Below, in pieces: positions 9,626 through 21,754 of a stretch of DNA of 64,000 nucleotides. Made by a program: the position numbers and the translations under genes. A model generated the notes under the pieces. The model saw nothing but the letters and a program-made list of their open reading frames with translations, made no database searches and was not told the origin of the DNA. Origin of the DNA: Tupaia tana (Eukaryota; Chordata; Mammalia; Scandentia; Tupaiidae); NCBI GenBank assembly GCA_026018925.1, contig JAKSZU010000002.1:87882475-87946474 (forward strand), given 5' to 3'. The stretch's first letter is position 1; each line of letters starts with the position of its first letter.

Positions 9626-11929
9626 AAACAAATGGTTCTTTAAAAAAATTGACTATCACTAAATTCCCAACTGAAAATATTAAATTCCCAACTGAAAACA
9701 CATGCTCCCAGCTCAAAATGGCTAAATGGGCTATAATACATATATATATTCTTTTATTAAACTTTGGTTCTGTCTTTTAAATTTATGGAATTATTGACCT
9801 TATTACATAGAGTTTTTCAAGTTTTTATACATATAGATGTAATATAATCAAAAGACACAAATTTCATTTCTAAATATGGTCATGAATAACTTATCCTAAA
9901 TCACGCATCCTAACTACTTGCAATCTTCTCTACTAATTAAATGAATTATAGACTTATTTTGGAAAAAGAAATTATGTTCATATGTAATACTTAGGCATGA
10001 ACCTTTTCAAGTTGATCCTCAGATAAAAATAACCCACCCAAATAGAAGAACTCCGCTTATTAACATCAGCAGCATAGTATGGGGGAGTGGGCTTCCAGGT
10101 TGTGACCTGGAGGCAATCACTCTGTAAAGAATCTAAAAGCCTGCAAAGGCTGTTTACAGCTATGAGTGTGTCCACAAGGAAAGAAACAGGCAGTTCTCAG
10201 AAAACAAAGGTACTTCGCTTTACACAACAGCCATATTTACATTCTCTAAGCTTTTTGTGTAATTATTTTTATATGAGGTCATTTAAGCATAAAGCTTATT
10301 AAAAAACAGTCATATGAAGAACTACCTAATACAACCATTACCCATGTCAGGAAACAAACAAACATATTTGTGACAGATTTTTACAGAGTAGGTTTTAATT
10401 GAGATATGCTTGTTTGTACCTACCATCTAGCTAGCTTCAATACAGAGGCAACTACTCAAAGGCCAAACTCATCTATTTCATCATACTGAATTTGAAATTA
10501 AGTAATACTTTATAAAACCTTAAGACTTTCACATCAAAGAATTTTACAAATATACCATTGCACTGCATGGACTAACTCCTCTTACCAAACTAAGCAGTAT
10601 TAGGAACTCAGGTTTATCCTAAATCATACAGACTAGCATAGGCGCTTATCCCATTAAAATAGATACATTAGAATCATGTCACATCAAACAGTATATACAT
10701 TAACAAATATCTATTTTGATGACCTTAAAGAACCTGTCTGAAAAAAATATGTATATTATCTCAAAATTTTAACAATTATTTATATACTGCTTTTCAATGG
10801 TATATTTCATTAGGACACTTTGTATTAAAAAAAAAAAAGTCTCATAATGTTAGGCATGGACAAATACTGGACTGAAATTAAATACCTGGTACACTTAGAC
10901 CAGAAAAAGTTTCGTCAGTATGGGAAACTTCAGTTCTCTTCTAACCTTCACAAAACTCCACCCACAACATTTCCAGAATCACAGAAAAAGCTTATGTCAT
11001 CGAATGAAAGTACCAGGTAAAAACAAGTTGGCAATTAAAAATGTTAGCACCCTGTTATCCGCAATTAAACTTCTGTAGAGAGAAACAGTGACTAAGCATA
11101 AAGAAGAGTGATTCTGCGAAAGCTGCACACTGAAATCTCACCGTCAGAAAAACCCTAAAGGCATGTTTTTTGCTACCCTTTCCCTTTCGCCATGTCAACA
11201 ACTGGACTGCTTTGGAAAACTTTAATAGGAGCAAATGCAAAATCTGTTCATACAATTCACTAGATCTCTAAGGGATACAACAAAGTATTGAAATTCAGTA
11301 CTTGGGCAAAATGTAGAAAGCATGGGTTTTTGTATTAAAAGAGTTTTAAGTTAATCTGCACAGAATGTCCATAAATAACTTCATCTTGGACCAGAGTCAA
11401 TAAAGTAATCATGGAATAAAAAGGTCAATTCCTTCCCAAGCATCTTTTATCTGGGACTTAGGACAGAGCTTGGAAGGAAAAACAAGAGTTAGGGAGAGGA
11501 AAGGAGTACTACAACCATGGTAAACATTTTGTTCTGCCAGTCTGCCCCGGTACGTCCAAATACACACGTTTAAAAGGCACTGACTACAGATCACTCCGAA
11601 TCCAGCGTGCGCGCTCCGTCCCCTCTCCCAGCAACGTTCTTCAGGGGGCAGGACACAAATAACCTCTCGGGCCCGAAAATTAGAAGTTTCCCTTTAATAA
11701 GGACTGAGGCTAAGACAACGAGCCTCTCACTTCCATGAATGGAAAAGTTACCAACTTCGCTCATCCCGTGGAGATAGTGGGTGATGCCTCCTCGACTGAC
11801 TTTAACCCGTTTGTCGCCAAGGGACGCAAGTTTCTAAAAGCGAACAGGGACGCCAGGGTGGCTTTCCGGGGTTCTCTGGGTTTGCTAAGTTGAACCCGTC
11901 CGCCCCTTCCTAGAGCTTAAACCCGCAAA
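9626..11929. other. Unique intronic sequence next to the promoter
   Basis: 2.3 kb without a recognisable repeat. AT-rich to about 11.5 kb, then rising GC towards the CpG island. No exon or RNA gene could be supported. Confidence 0.5.
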
Positions 11930-12780
11930 CCAGGTGACAAGGGGTCTGCGCCCTCGGGATCTGGGTCGCCATTTGCTGACCGCCCCAACGTCTGGCCCGG
12001 CGAGCGGCCGGGCGCGACACCGGTGCCGGGACTCCCTCTCGGCGAACCTGGGTTGCCGATCCGGGACACGCGTGGGCCGGGTCGGGGCCCTGTTTACTCC
12101 GCCCCGGGGCCGGGCCAGCCGACCCCACCGCCGCCGGCGCGGGCGCCCCCGCCCGGGCCACGGGCCTCGCAGCTCCCGGCCGCCGCCTCGGTCCTCCGGC
12201 CGCTCGGGCCGCACCGGCCTCCCCCGCTGGCCTCCCGACACTCACCGGCCCGCGCGGCCGAACCGCGGCCCAGGCCCTGGCCGCCGTGGCCTCCGCGCCC
12301 CGCCGCTCTGTGCCGTCCGGCGCCGCTCCGAGCCCCACACCCGCGACCGGGCCGCCTCGTCCGCGCCTCTCCCCCAGCCCGGCCGCCGCCTTTTCTTTTC
12401 TCCTTGGCCTCCTCCAAAGGAGGCCGCCCTCCTCGCGCGCCCCGCCCCGTCCCGCCCGGCTCGGCCCCGCCCACCCTGCCCGGTTTCGGCCGCCAGCCGC
12501 GCGGAGACGCGCACGCAGGGCCTGGCGGGGGGCGCGCACGCCGCCCTCTGAACCCTCCGCGATGTGGCGGAGAGATGGGTTGCCGGGACCCTGCGGTTGT
12601 CGCCTCCAGGTCAGAGGCTTCCACCGAGCGGCTTGGGGCGCCGCCTGGGCAGCGCTAACAAAGCCTGTCGATCTTACTGTAGATTCTCGCCTTCCTGGAA
12701 GCAACCCTGGCTCCCTAATGTTACAGTGGAGGAGGAGGCGCTGCCCACACTCCTGGACTCACGGGCCGCGCTCTTCGCAG
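11930..12780. promoter_or_regulatory. CpG-island promoter of FBXO30, possibly bidirectional
   Basis: GC content and CpG density rise sharply from about 11.93 kb, peak at 12.0-12.55 kb and fade by 12.85 kb. No TATA box is evident. GC boxes (CCCCGCCCAC near 12466 and CCCGCCC-type repeats at 12440-12475) are visible. The long open frames across the island on both strands follow from its base composition and are not genes. Human FBXO30 has a divergent lncRNA (FBXO30-DT); a plus-strand donor-like CCTCCAGGTCAGAGG near 12604 is compatible with one here, but that is weak. Confidence 0.85.
12246..12540 (-). other. FBXO30: FBXO30 non-coding exon 1 (5' UTR), right edge approximate
   Basis: On the minus strand a strong donor, GGCCG|GTGAGTGTC, falls at 12246/12245 inside the CpG island. 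FBXO30 is known to start with a short non-coding exon, so this is the best donor to pair with the acceptor at 1309. The transcription start cannot be placed exactly; GC boxes at 12440-12480 suggest it is near or just to the right of 12.4 kb. Confidence 0.6.
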
Positions 12781-12849
12781 TAGCTCGTATTTGGACGTAG
12801 AGGGTCAGCTCTCGCTGAGTCTTTTGACGATTGCCGCCACAGGCTTTCC

Positions 12850-13984
12850 TGCCTAATACCTACGCGCTCACGCCCGGTGACTCGACGCCAGGACCGTGCA
12901 GTGTCCGGTTATCCCTTGTCGGGCTCTGGCGGCCCCACCCCCCACCCCGGGGGGAGCACAACCCAGGATTCCAGCGCTGAGCTGTTTTGGAGTCGCAACA
13001 CGGCAGCCCACCAAGGTCTGCTTCTGTGAGGGACTGTGGCATCATCCCACGAAAATCATCTGTTTGAAATGGGGGCATGGGGCCGCCCTTGCAGAATATC
13101 TTACATATGAAGACATGTCTCATGGCCCTACCAAAGATGGGACAGCGATTCACAGTGCTGAGTGGTGGGCATCCCTCACCTCGCCCCACCCCAGTGTCCC
13201 TCCCGTGGACTCCCACCCACTCTTAACTCCAAGAAAACTATAATAAAGAGAAGGTGGCTGTAATACTGGCAGTGTGGGCCTGAGCAGAGTAGGAAAACAC
13301 TGCTTTGTCATCCTCTTTGTGGCTACATTTTTTACCCCCAGCTGTTCTGCTTTGGAAAAGAGAGCTCATACATAATTTGCCCTCCTCAAGACTTGGATTT
13401 TTAGAAACCAAGTAAGTTAACAAGAAAAGAAAGGAAAGTTGAGAACTTACATTTCTATCACAAAGGGTTTTTTAATGAATAAATTGACCTTTTTAAAAAA
13501 TGTACTCTGGTTTTCTTATTTTGTCTAATTTGGCTGCAAACTGTTCCTGGTCTTCAGTCGGTAGTTCAAGAGCCACGGTCCAGAGAGCTAGACCGTAAGG
13601 GTGGTGAAGCAAGCAGGTGACATGATAGAAGTATGTTCTGCTACAATACTGCCCAATTCTGCTCACTGTCCTGAATTGAGTCACACTCCCTTCCTTAGTT
13701 TAAGTCCCCCCCCCCAAAGAAATAGTGACTAGAATAGATGATTTGTATAGCGCTTTCCAGCTTTAAAAATCTCATGATTCTTGAATGTACCTATTGAAAC
13801 CTGGGGCTTTCCTCCCTTACTTAGTCACCTAACTAGTAATAGGTGACAGACTCCCAAATGATGCTGAGTCATTCAGTCTAGAAACCTCACAGGGTCTTCT
13901 TCGGCCCTTTACCAAATAATATTTTACATCTGGACAATGAAAAAAACAAACAAACTAGTCTTTTGCATAGATTTACCATCCTAA
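12850..13984. other. Unique sequence upstream of FBXO30
   Basis: A 115-codon open frame on the plus strand (12896-13243) has no recognisable domain and overlaps the GC-rich shore of the island, so I treat it as chance. Otherwise nothing assignable. Confidence 0.45.
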
Positions 13985-14500
13985 CAAGTCTGGATTTCTG
14001 CTCCTGCCTAACCAGTCTCATTTCCTCCAGTGTTTCTACCTCAAACTCACTATGAACACAGTTCTTCCTAAAACACCCATTTTATCTTATTTCTCTATTT
14101 AGATATCCACAATGGCTACCTGGTGCCCATGACATAAAGTCTCAACTTCTGTGCTCAACTGCTCGAAGTAAGTCATTCTAACCTGCTTCATTTCCTTCTT
14201 GTTCTCTATTAAACAGGATGTACTGTCTACTGGGAAGCTGCTTGTACTCATATAATGATACATCTGAAGTGCCTCCCTCTTAACGGTACAGCTGTAATCC
14301 CATGTTCACCACGGCATATACTGTTCTCAGCACTTCCACATGCCGTAACTGACACTTTTACCTGTTTCATAAATCCATCAGCTCACAGATGATCTCCCAA
14401 ACCCATGGAAGCAGGTTTTGCTCTGCTTTTATATCTCCCCAGTGTATCTAGTGTACTGCCTTCTCTATTGTTTCAGTAGATGCTACATGAATATTTGCCA
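13985..14500 (+). repeat. L2 LINE 3' region relic
   Basis: CTGCTCCTGCCTAACCAGTC, then ATGGCTACCTGGTGCCCATGAC, and at the end TTTATATCTCCCCAGTGTATCTAGT with CAGTAGATGCTACATGAATA follow the order of the L2 3' end. Confidence 0.5.
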
Positions 14501-15921
14501 CTTGAAAAATAAAATAATTACTTTCCCTCTCATTTCATCCTATCCCCATTTTTATTTTCTGTTCTATATTCTGACTTCTCAGAGAATCTTCCAGTGGTAT
14601 CTTTTCAAAAGGCTTTGTTTGAAATTGAAGAGGTGAGTAGAGAGAATTCTAGGAATCACAAATTTCATCAAATATCCCCTTCCTCGTAATATACGATACA
14701 TGTATTTTGACATAGACTTCTAGAACAAAGCTATCATCTGTGTGGCTTACTCACCGAGAAATGCGACAGGGAACCTGGTAATCTTAAGACAAAAAAAAAA
14801 AAAAAAAGGAGAAAAGGGTAGTACTAGGTTTGACCTACCTATTGCCTTAAATAGAGGGCCTTTTTTATTCCTCAGATCACACCCTGCAAACTATCTCATA
14901 CAAGCTTGGACAAAACGTTGAGCTCAATGTTTTTTTGTTTGTTTTTTTCCTAGTGGCTATTCTTACTCTGAGGAAGCTAAAAAGAGCAATAAAAATAAAG
15001 TAACATTACAAGTAAAAAGCCTAGACTGGAGGCTAGCTTGTAAGAGAAAGACGTTGTCAGAAAAAACAATTTCAGTAACCAGACAAACTGTACTTCCCTT
15101 TGTTCAATGTTAAGTCAGATGTCTCTGTTCAAGTAGGTTTTCTTTCCTTTTAGACAAGCCTGCGCTTAGATAGCACAAGAGCCTAGGCAACAGATAAAAG
15201 TCAGCTCTAAAGTTTTAAGTCATGTGCTAATTAAGGAAAGCATCATTGGCCAGAGACAAGTGTGAGTGGGCTGGTTTGCAGCTGTGAAATCATGGGACAG
15301 TCGGAATTACCAGTTGGGACTGTGGTGGGAAATACCATTCCTATTTATGATATGTACCTAAGGATTACAAGAAAGAAAAGGCCGGTTTGAATCACCTAAT
15401 TGCCAGGGTCTAGAATCTAATAGCTATAATTCTATTTCCTATATAAGATCATTTGCAGTATGAAGACTATGACAATTAGCATATAATTGTATGATCACTT
15501 AGAATCAGCCTACCAAAGATGATGTTCATAACATCAAACCAAGTTTGCAGATTTTTATAAACAGCCAAGGGCATTGGAAACTTTTCTAGGTTTAGAAAAG
15601 TAGAAGACTCAGGCTTTGATTTTGTGCATCACAATCCTGATATAGGACATCATTGAAATGACCTATCATATGCATTTCAGTGCTTCACGATTTGAGTTAC
15701 TACCATTAGATTTATTAATACCTAGTATACAGAATATATGTTCATTAAACAAATAAAGGGACAAATGAATAAGCTTGAAAGGCTGTGCCTCCAAAGTGTT
15801 ACATTTGCATTTCAGGTAGGTAGCACTAGGTGGTACAAGTTTGTGTGTGAACAGGTAAGTGAGGGAGTCTTCTCTCAAGTGAGTGTAATAAAGATGTCCC
15901 CTGAATCAGTTGCCTACAAAT
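14501..15921. other. Unique intergenic sequence
   Basis: No coding frame or repeat I can name. An A run lies at 14790-14807. Confidence 0.45.
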
Positions 15922-16063
15922 ATATGAGGGGACCTTGGAAAGCTCGTAGGAGAATGGAATTAAAGTACAAGTTTATTTGGGGCAAAAAAAAAAAAAATTG
16001 AAATCTATACAGAATTTCTTCAAAATATTTATTTTCCATAAACTTTTTGAAGATCCTTTTGTA
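15922..16063. mobile_element. Mariner-type MITE with terminal inverted repeats
   Basis: Left end TATGAGGGGACCTTGGAAAG and right end CTTTTTGAAGATCCTTTTGTA are imperfect inverted repeats of about 25 bp, with TA at the edges. The inner GGAATTAAAGTACAAGTTTA is shared with the element at 62.65 kb. Confidence 0.65.
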
Positions 16064-16528
16064 TTTAACTGTTTCAGCTAGCCATGATTTTTGGGGTAGA
16101 CTGGTAATGTTTAAATTTTATGTATAAGTGTCTCATCTTTTTTTAAAAGGATATAAATTAGATACCTGGGAGAAACTGGCTCCCTCTTCAATCTGCAGGC
16201 CTACGTTATCCTCTTTTGAACTGTAGTGGTAACCACGAGACTTTGATGCCTCTAGCTAAGTGCCATGCTAGTAAGAAGTGGGTTCAGAGGGAGCTGCTGG
16301 CTGAGATAAGCACATGGTACTAAGTCGTTACTAAGCTCTAATCAACAGTTGTTACCACAAAAGAATGGATGAAACAGTGACACTGTATCTTCTGATTATT
16401 TTTTTAAAGCTCTAGGAGATCAGATAAAAAGGTTGGAAAATCTTAGGTCTACTTGGTGGTGTGAAAGGTAAATCCTCTGAGCATGTAATTATCCATTTGT
16501 TCTTTTGGTAGTTAAGAGGTCTTATTAA

Positions 16529-16786
16529 GGGGCCAGCAGATGGTGTATTGGTTACATCACTGGACTCCCATATGGCTGATGACAGTTCGAGTCCTAGACC
16601 CAGTGGTTTGAAAATTACTCCGGCTACATGTGTATGCACTCCCAAGATACCAGAAGGAGAATGGAGGGAAAGGGACTGCAGCGTGGCCATCCCTCCTAGG
16701 AGATGAATTCTCTCTCACTGTCTTTGTCTCTCCAGCAAGTGTATGCACCCTAAGGCAAAAAAAAAAAAAAAAAAAAATTAAAAAAA
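16529..16786 (+). mobile_element. SINE, group B with 10-bp target duplication
   Basis: Head GGGGCCAGCAGATGGTGTATTGG, B box AGTTCGAGTCC, long A tail. GTCTTATTAA at 16519-16528 and 16787-16796. Confidence 0.88.
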
Positions 16787-17085
16787 GTCTTATTAAAAGA
16801 CAGATAACCCTAAAATGACAATATGTTATTTCGAGGGACTATGGACAGTTGGTAGCAGAAGCGTATCAGAGGCATAGTAATGGGAGATTCCAAGGGCCTC
16901 AGGACAGTGAAAGGACTGAAAAGGACGGTGATGCCTTCAGAGTCCATCTCTGAATGTTTAACTCCTGTTTATTGCAAGTACAGACTCTGCTGAGATGCCA
17001 GGTCTTCTACCCAACCACCCTAACCCTGAGTCAGTGTCTTAATTCTTTTTTAAGTATGATTTGCATATTAATTTGATACAATCAG

Positions 17086-17330
17086 GGCTAACTATGGTGG
17101 TGCAGTGGTGAGGACGGCCTCACTCTACGATACTTAATCCGTATCAGAAAATCAGAAAATAGGAGTTCTGATCCCAGGTTGACCTGTACACATTGGTACA
17201 TGAGTGTGTGTGTGTGATTCTGACCAATCAGGAGCGCTGGGGCAAGATTATGGCATAAGACCCTACAGAGGGTGCCTCTCTCTCTGTTTCTCTCTCTTCT
17301 CTCTCATGGGAAAAACAAATAAACATATAA
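17086..17330 (+). mobile_element. SINE, group D (old)
   Basis: Head GGGCTAACTATGGTGGTGCAGTGG with a different middle (GATCCCAGGTTGACCTG), then GGGCAAGATTATGGCATAAGACC, a CT-rich stretch and CATGGGAAAAACAAATAAAC. Confidence 0.6.
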
Positions 17331-17438
17331 GGAAAAAGAAATAGTATAATCAAAATTGCATAGGATAAAACTCTAACATCATTTACAATTTGCCTTAATA
17401 CCTTGGGGGTAATTTTCCTCCATGTTGAAGTTTCACTG

Positions 17439-17609
17439 GACCCAGCCCTAACATGATGGCTTAGGTAAGTGGATCCCACTTGGCTGGCTATACTGTTCAA
17501 GTCCTGGACTTGGCATCTTGAGAAACACACTGGGCACATATGCATGGGTGCCTAAAATCCCATAGGAGAGAGAAATGGAGAAGGAATTGCGGCATGACCA
17601 TTACCAATG

Positions 17610-17645
<36 letters not shown>

Positions 17646-17711
17646 CTCTCTCATTCCTTCTCTCCCTCTCTAATTACGTGCATGTGCCCTCTGGCAAAAT
17701 TTGGGGGAAAA
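17439..17711 (+). mobile_element. SINE, group B with 11-bp target duplication
   Basis: Head GACCCAGCCCTAACATGATGG, TGTTCAAGTCCTGG, a (TC)n expansion at 17610-17650, then GCCCTCTGGCAAAATTTGGGGG. AAGTTTCACTG at 17428-17438 and 17712-17722. Confidence 0.85.
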
Positions 17712-17722
17712 AAGTTTCACTG

Positions 17723-18836
17723 AGTTTCTGGACACAAAGGAAGAGCCAAAGTACTTGCCCTAAAATCCTTACAGAAAATTATGGAGCTAGCCTCCTGGCA
17801 CTTTGTCCTCCCTGAGACATTATAGCTTTTCAGATCGTCCATATTTTGTAAATAAGGACAATGCAATGCATTTCTGTGCCAGGACCAGCGTCTACTCCCA
17901 CATAATGTGATTTATTTAATAAGACATTGGAAAAGAAACATGAAACCCTAAATGGACTTGCAGTTCATTTATCAGATACTTAATTTCATTTCCAATCTGA
18001 AATGGAAAGTTCTAAAGAAAGCCCACAGGCGTCATTTGGTTGTCACCACAACCCAAATTCCTGATCATCTTCTTAGGGTGCATAATCTAACCCTGAATCT
18101 CTCTCAGACATTTCAGAGTTGAGTAAACTGGCCACGCCCCCACCACTGCCTGCCAACTTTGCAGTATATCTATGCAGAAAAACACTATAAACAACACGCA
18201 CGTCATATCTTCCCTTCCTTAGTGTGGTCACATAATAAAGGCCACTGGTGAAATAGAAGAGACTGATGCCTCAGCACTCAGATGACTTCGCTGGCCTCCC
18301 ACATTTGGCTGAATGCTTTTAGTGTTTGTAAAACAACATAAACATTTATGAAATAGGGAAAAGAATGCTTCAGAGAGATACAGAAGGCAAATAGCGTTTG
18401 CAGGGCTGGCCTCGATGCAAAGTACAGCAGAGTGAACGTACCTGATCTAACTGCTGCAGAAGCTCATGGTTTAAAGAACCCAACTTGACAAGATATAAAC
18501 AACACTGAAGTGTCCTTGAGTTGACCTAAGATGTCTGAAAAGGTCTGAGGATCAAGGATGGGCGAAAATGACAAAGGTCAATAAAGTTCTCTTTATTACC
18601 TATGGGACCCGGAGGCAATAGTAAGGATGGGAAGATCTGCAATAAACTTCCAGCCTCAGTCAGACTTTTCTTCAGTGAACAGGTGCCTGGAACCAGTAGG
18701 GCTGTAACTGGATCACACATGAGGCAAGTTTTTCTCCCCAAAATTCAAGAGAATTATTTTGATAAGTACACTTGAGCAAAGCGAATTTTAGGCGAAGAGC
18801 TCCTTACATCTGTATTATACCTTTAAAATGATTTCA
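17723..18836. other. Unique intergenic sequence
   Basis: Moderate GC, no repeat I could name and no convincing exon. Confidence 0.45.
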
Positions 18837-19306
18837 GGGCCAGCCTGTGACATGATGGTTAAAGTAGCTAGACCTCACATGGCTGACTGCATGGTTCTAG
18901 TCCTGGACCCGGTGGCTTGACAAACATTCCAGGCTCATGTGCATGTGTCGCTAAAATCCCAAAAGGAGAAATGGAGAAGGGACTGTGGTATGACCAACCT
19001 CCAAAGGAGATGCTTTCTTTTTAAAAAAAAAAAAAAAAGAATTATTTAATTTAATTTTATTTATCCATTCATTTATTTTTTTTTAAATTTGACTAGAGAG
19101 AGACACAAAGAGGGGGGAGGGGAGGGGGAAGTGAGAAAGCAAGCCACCAGGTTTGGGACTCGAACCATGATTGGCCATGTGGGAGTGTCCAGCGCCCTAA
19201 CCACCACACCACCTGCTGGTCCCTGGAGATGCTTTCTTACTTCTTTCTCTCTCTTTGGTGATCACATGTACCCTCCAGTAAAAACAAAACAAAACAAAAC
19301 AAAACG
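18837..19306 (+). mobile_element. SINE, group B, split by a group C SINE
   Basis: First part 18837-19019 (head GGGCCAGCCTGTGACATGATGG), second part 19239-19306 (CTCTCTTTGGTGATCACATG and an AAAAC repeat). The break lies inside GGAGATGCTTTCTT, which is duplicated around the inner element. Confidence 0.88.
19020..19224 (-). mobile_element. SINE, group C, nested in a group B SINE
   Basis: AT-rich tail on the left, GTGAGAAAGCAAGCCACCAGG, head CACCTGCTGGTCCC at 19211-19224. 14-bp target duplication GGAGATGCTTTCTT at 19006-19019 and 19225-19238. Confidence 0.92.
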
Positions 19307-19496
19307 TACTTCAAACTGACTTTATAAGCAATTATTATAATTTCACGAGTTACTCAAGTTATTCCTACTTAGCATTTGGGGAATTAGGGACAAAGGACAT
19401 TTAAGTGAGACACTGGACAGCTCACAAAATAGAACTGGAAGTAGAGCTGAGATTTCCTGATTCTATACTTGCTCTCTTTCAAAAACATCTGAGTTA

Positions 19497-19755
19497 GGGG
19501 ACTAGCAGTTAGCATAATAGCTATGTCCCTGAACTCCCATGTAGTCAATCGCGGTTCAAGTCCCACACCCGGTGACTTAAACTCACGCCAGGCGCGTGTG
19601 CGTGCATGCCCAAGATCCCAAGAGGAGAATGGAGGAGAGGGGATTATGGCATGGCCATCCCCCCTGGGGGGTGATTTCTTGCTTTCTGTCTCTCTGTCTC
19701 TCTCTTTCTGGCAAGCATACATACCCTATAGCAAAAACCTCTCCAAAACAAAAAC
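19497..19755 (+). mobile_element. SINE, group A with 16-bp target duplication
   Basis: Head GGGGACTAGCAGTTAGCATAA, palindrome CCCCCCTGGGGGGTG. AAAAACATCTGAGTTA at 19481-19496 and 19756-19771. Confidence 0.94.
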
Positions 19756-19974
19756 AAAAACATCTGAGTTAAAAAAAAAAAAGACCAGAAAAAAAGTTGG
19801 GCCTTAGAGATTATTAATTATATTATTTTATAAATAAACAAATGTCTGTTTGAGATCATGGCAGACTTACTGTTCTACACTTATACCATTTTAATACAAC
19901 ATTTAAAAAAGTAAAATACCGTATGGCCTTACTTTTATTTATTTTTTAAATTAAGACTTTAATTTTTGTCTATT

Positions 19975-20072
19975 TTTTAAAAAATATTATTTATTTATTT
20001 ATTTATTTTTAATTTGACCAGAGAGAGAAAGAGAAAGTGAGAAATCAAGCCACCAGGTCCAGGACTTCCTTT
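19975..20072 (-). mobile_element. SINE, group C, head missing
   Basis: ATTTATTTATTTATTTATTTTTAATTTGACC, GA stretch and AAGCCACCAGGTCCAGGACTT are present, then it stops before the head. Confidence 0.7.
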
Positions 20073-20221
20073 CCAGAGGATTCAGACTATTTTCCTTTTT
20101 CACACAATCTAAAATCCAAATAAGAGGACCCCTATGACTCATTTCTGTAGTGTGGTTACACATAATATACAGGCCAATAAAAGATCTAGTTTCCCTGACT
20201 GTTAGTAAAAAATGTTTTTAT

Positions 20222-20485
20222 GGGAACCAGCAGTTAGTGTAATGGCTATGTCGCTGGATTCCCACGTAGTCGACTGCGGTTCGCATCCAGACCCGGTGGC
20301 TTAAACTCACGCCGGGTGCGTGTGCATGCGTGCCCAAGATCCCGAGAGGAGAATGGAGGAGAAGGGATTGCGACGTGACCATCCCCCCTGGGGGGTGATT
20401 TCTCGCTTTCTGTCTCTATGTCTCTCTCTGTCTCTCTGGCGAGCGCACGCACCCTATAGCGAAAACCTCTCCAAAAAAAAAAAAC
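20222..20485 (+). mobile_element. SINE, group A
   Basis: Head GGGAACCAGCAGTTAGTGTAATGG, GGTTCGCATCC at the B-box position, palindrome intact. TGTTTTTAT at 20213-20221 and 20486-20494. Confidence 0.92.
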
Positions 20486-20516
20486 TGTTTTTATTAGTTT
20501 CTTTTTTTTTTTTCAT

Positions 20517-20745
20517 TTTCTTCATTCAGTGAGAGACAAAGACAGAGATATACAGAGGGAGAGACAGAGACACAGCATTCCCAACAGTGTGATAGTGATG
20601 CCACAATCCATCCCCAGCCTCTTCTAGCCCAATCATAGACACTCGTGTACCTGGCATATTCAGGGAGGTCCCTGAATGTGAACCCAAGCCTTCCCATGTG
20701 GGTCAGTCTCATAGAATGGCACATTTTGCCCTGGGCCATAGTTCA
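20517..20745 (-). mobile_element. SINE, group D (old)
   Basis: GAGAGACAAAGACAGAGATA, TGATGCCACAATCCATCCCC, CTGGCATATTCAGGGAGGTCC, CTTCCCATGTGGGTCAGTC. Same order as the copies at 36.6 and 56.4 kb. Confidence 0.6.
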
Positions 20746-21065
20746 GCACCTCTTCTCATTAGTAAAATTACACTCTCTCAGGGTGGTAACAAAATCGTTT
20801 AGAACAGTGTGGTGTGAAGAGAAATGGGGATAGACAAAGGGGAATTTGGTGATAAAAAGATTAGGAACTAGGTTCTGAAGGAGTTCAGTAGAAAGGGAGG
20901 AGGTACCTATGGTGGTTGTGGGGACAGGCTGATCTTGACAGGGAAGACAAAAAAAAAAAAAAAAAAATGCTTTCTTCACATGTTTATGGTAGTGCTCAGA
21001 TTGAGGTTGATTTCAAAAATAGCATGTAATGACGAATTAAAAGGTACCTCAAAACTCTTATCTAG

Positions 21066-21302
21066 GGGCTGAACAGTGGCACAGTTATACTTACCTAAAG
21101 TGGCTTGAACTCGCACCAGACACATGTGCGTGCGTGCCCAAGATCCTGAAAGGAGAATGGAGGAGAAGGGATTGCGGCATGGCCATTCCCCCTGGGGGGT
21201 GATTTCTTGCTTTCTGTCTCTCTTTTTCTGTCTTTCTGGCGAGTGCATGCACCCTATAGTAAAAACCTCTCAAAAAAAAAAAAAAAAAAAAAAAAAAAAA
21301 CA
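21066..21302 (+). mobile_element. SINE, group A body with a rearranged head
   Basis: Starts GGGGCTGAACAGTGGCACAG and jumps to AAAGTGGCTTGAACTCGCACC, so the B-box region is missing. Body and end (CCTATAGTAAAAACCTCTC, about 30 A) are normal. Confidence 0.8.
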
Positions 21303-21496
21303 GAAAAAAATAAGTCCTGAGTTTGCTTCCTGGGACCTCCCTTAGCACTCAGGATATATATGTGTGCCTGTATTGATCTGGACAGACAGTGCATTGAGAG
21401 CCTTCTGGGGGTGCCTATTTTTCTGTCTCTCTCTAGTAGAAGATATAAATGAATTAACTTTGGGGAAGACAAAACAAAACAAAATACCTTATCTTG

Positions 21497-21728
21497 GCTA
21501 GTCCCATTGCCGTGGCTAAATCTGGTTCAAATCCCAGCCTAACGGCTTGAAAAACATGCCAGGTACATGTGCATATAGGTTCTAAATCCTGAAAGGATGG
21601 AAAAATGTAGTAGAAGAAATTGTGATGTGATCACATCCTATTTGGGGATGTTTTCTCTCCCCACCCCACCCGTCCATCTCTGTGTCTGTCTCTGGCAAAC
21701 ACACATGCTCTCTGGCAATTATTATTAC
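21497..21728 (+). mobile_element. SINE, old group B relative
   Basis: TGGCTAGTCCCATTGCCGTGG, GGTTCAAATCCCAGCCTAACGG, GGCTTGAAAAACATGCC, end CTCTCTGGCAATTATTATTA. Closest in this window to the copy at 50.1-50.56 kb. Confidence 0.6.
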
Positions 21729-21754
21729 TTTTTATTTCATTTATTTTTTTTTTA

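Larger units (their letters stand above)
1309..12245 (-). other. FBXO30: FBXO30 intron 1 (about 10.9 kb)
   Basis: The interval lies between the inferred donor at 12245 and the acceptor at 1309. It contains no recognisable coding sequence. It carries about eleven SINEs, MIR and L2 relics and otherwise unique AT-rich DNA. The last 2.3 kb before the CpG island (about 9.6-11.9 kb) has no recognisable repeat. Confidence 0.7.

Noticed and set aside
11885..12783. Open frames of 118-264 codons on both strands across the CpG island
   Set aside because: Pro/Arg/Gly/Ala-rich translations in several overlapping frames at once, as GC-rich DNA gives; the region fits a promoter and non-coding exon.
12896..13243. 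115-codon plus-strand open frame next to the island
   Set aside because: No recognisable domain, no splice or conservation evidence; base composition is enough to explain it.
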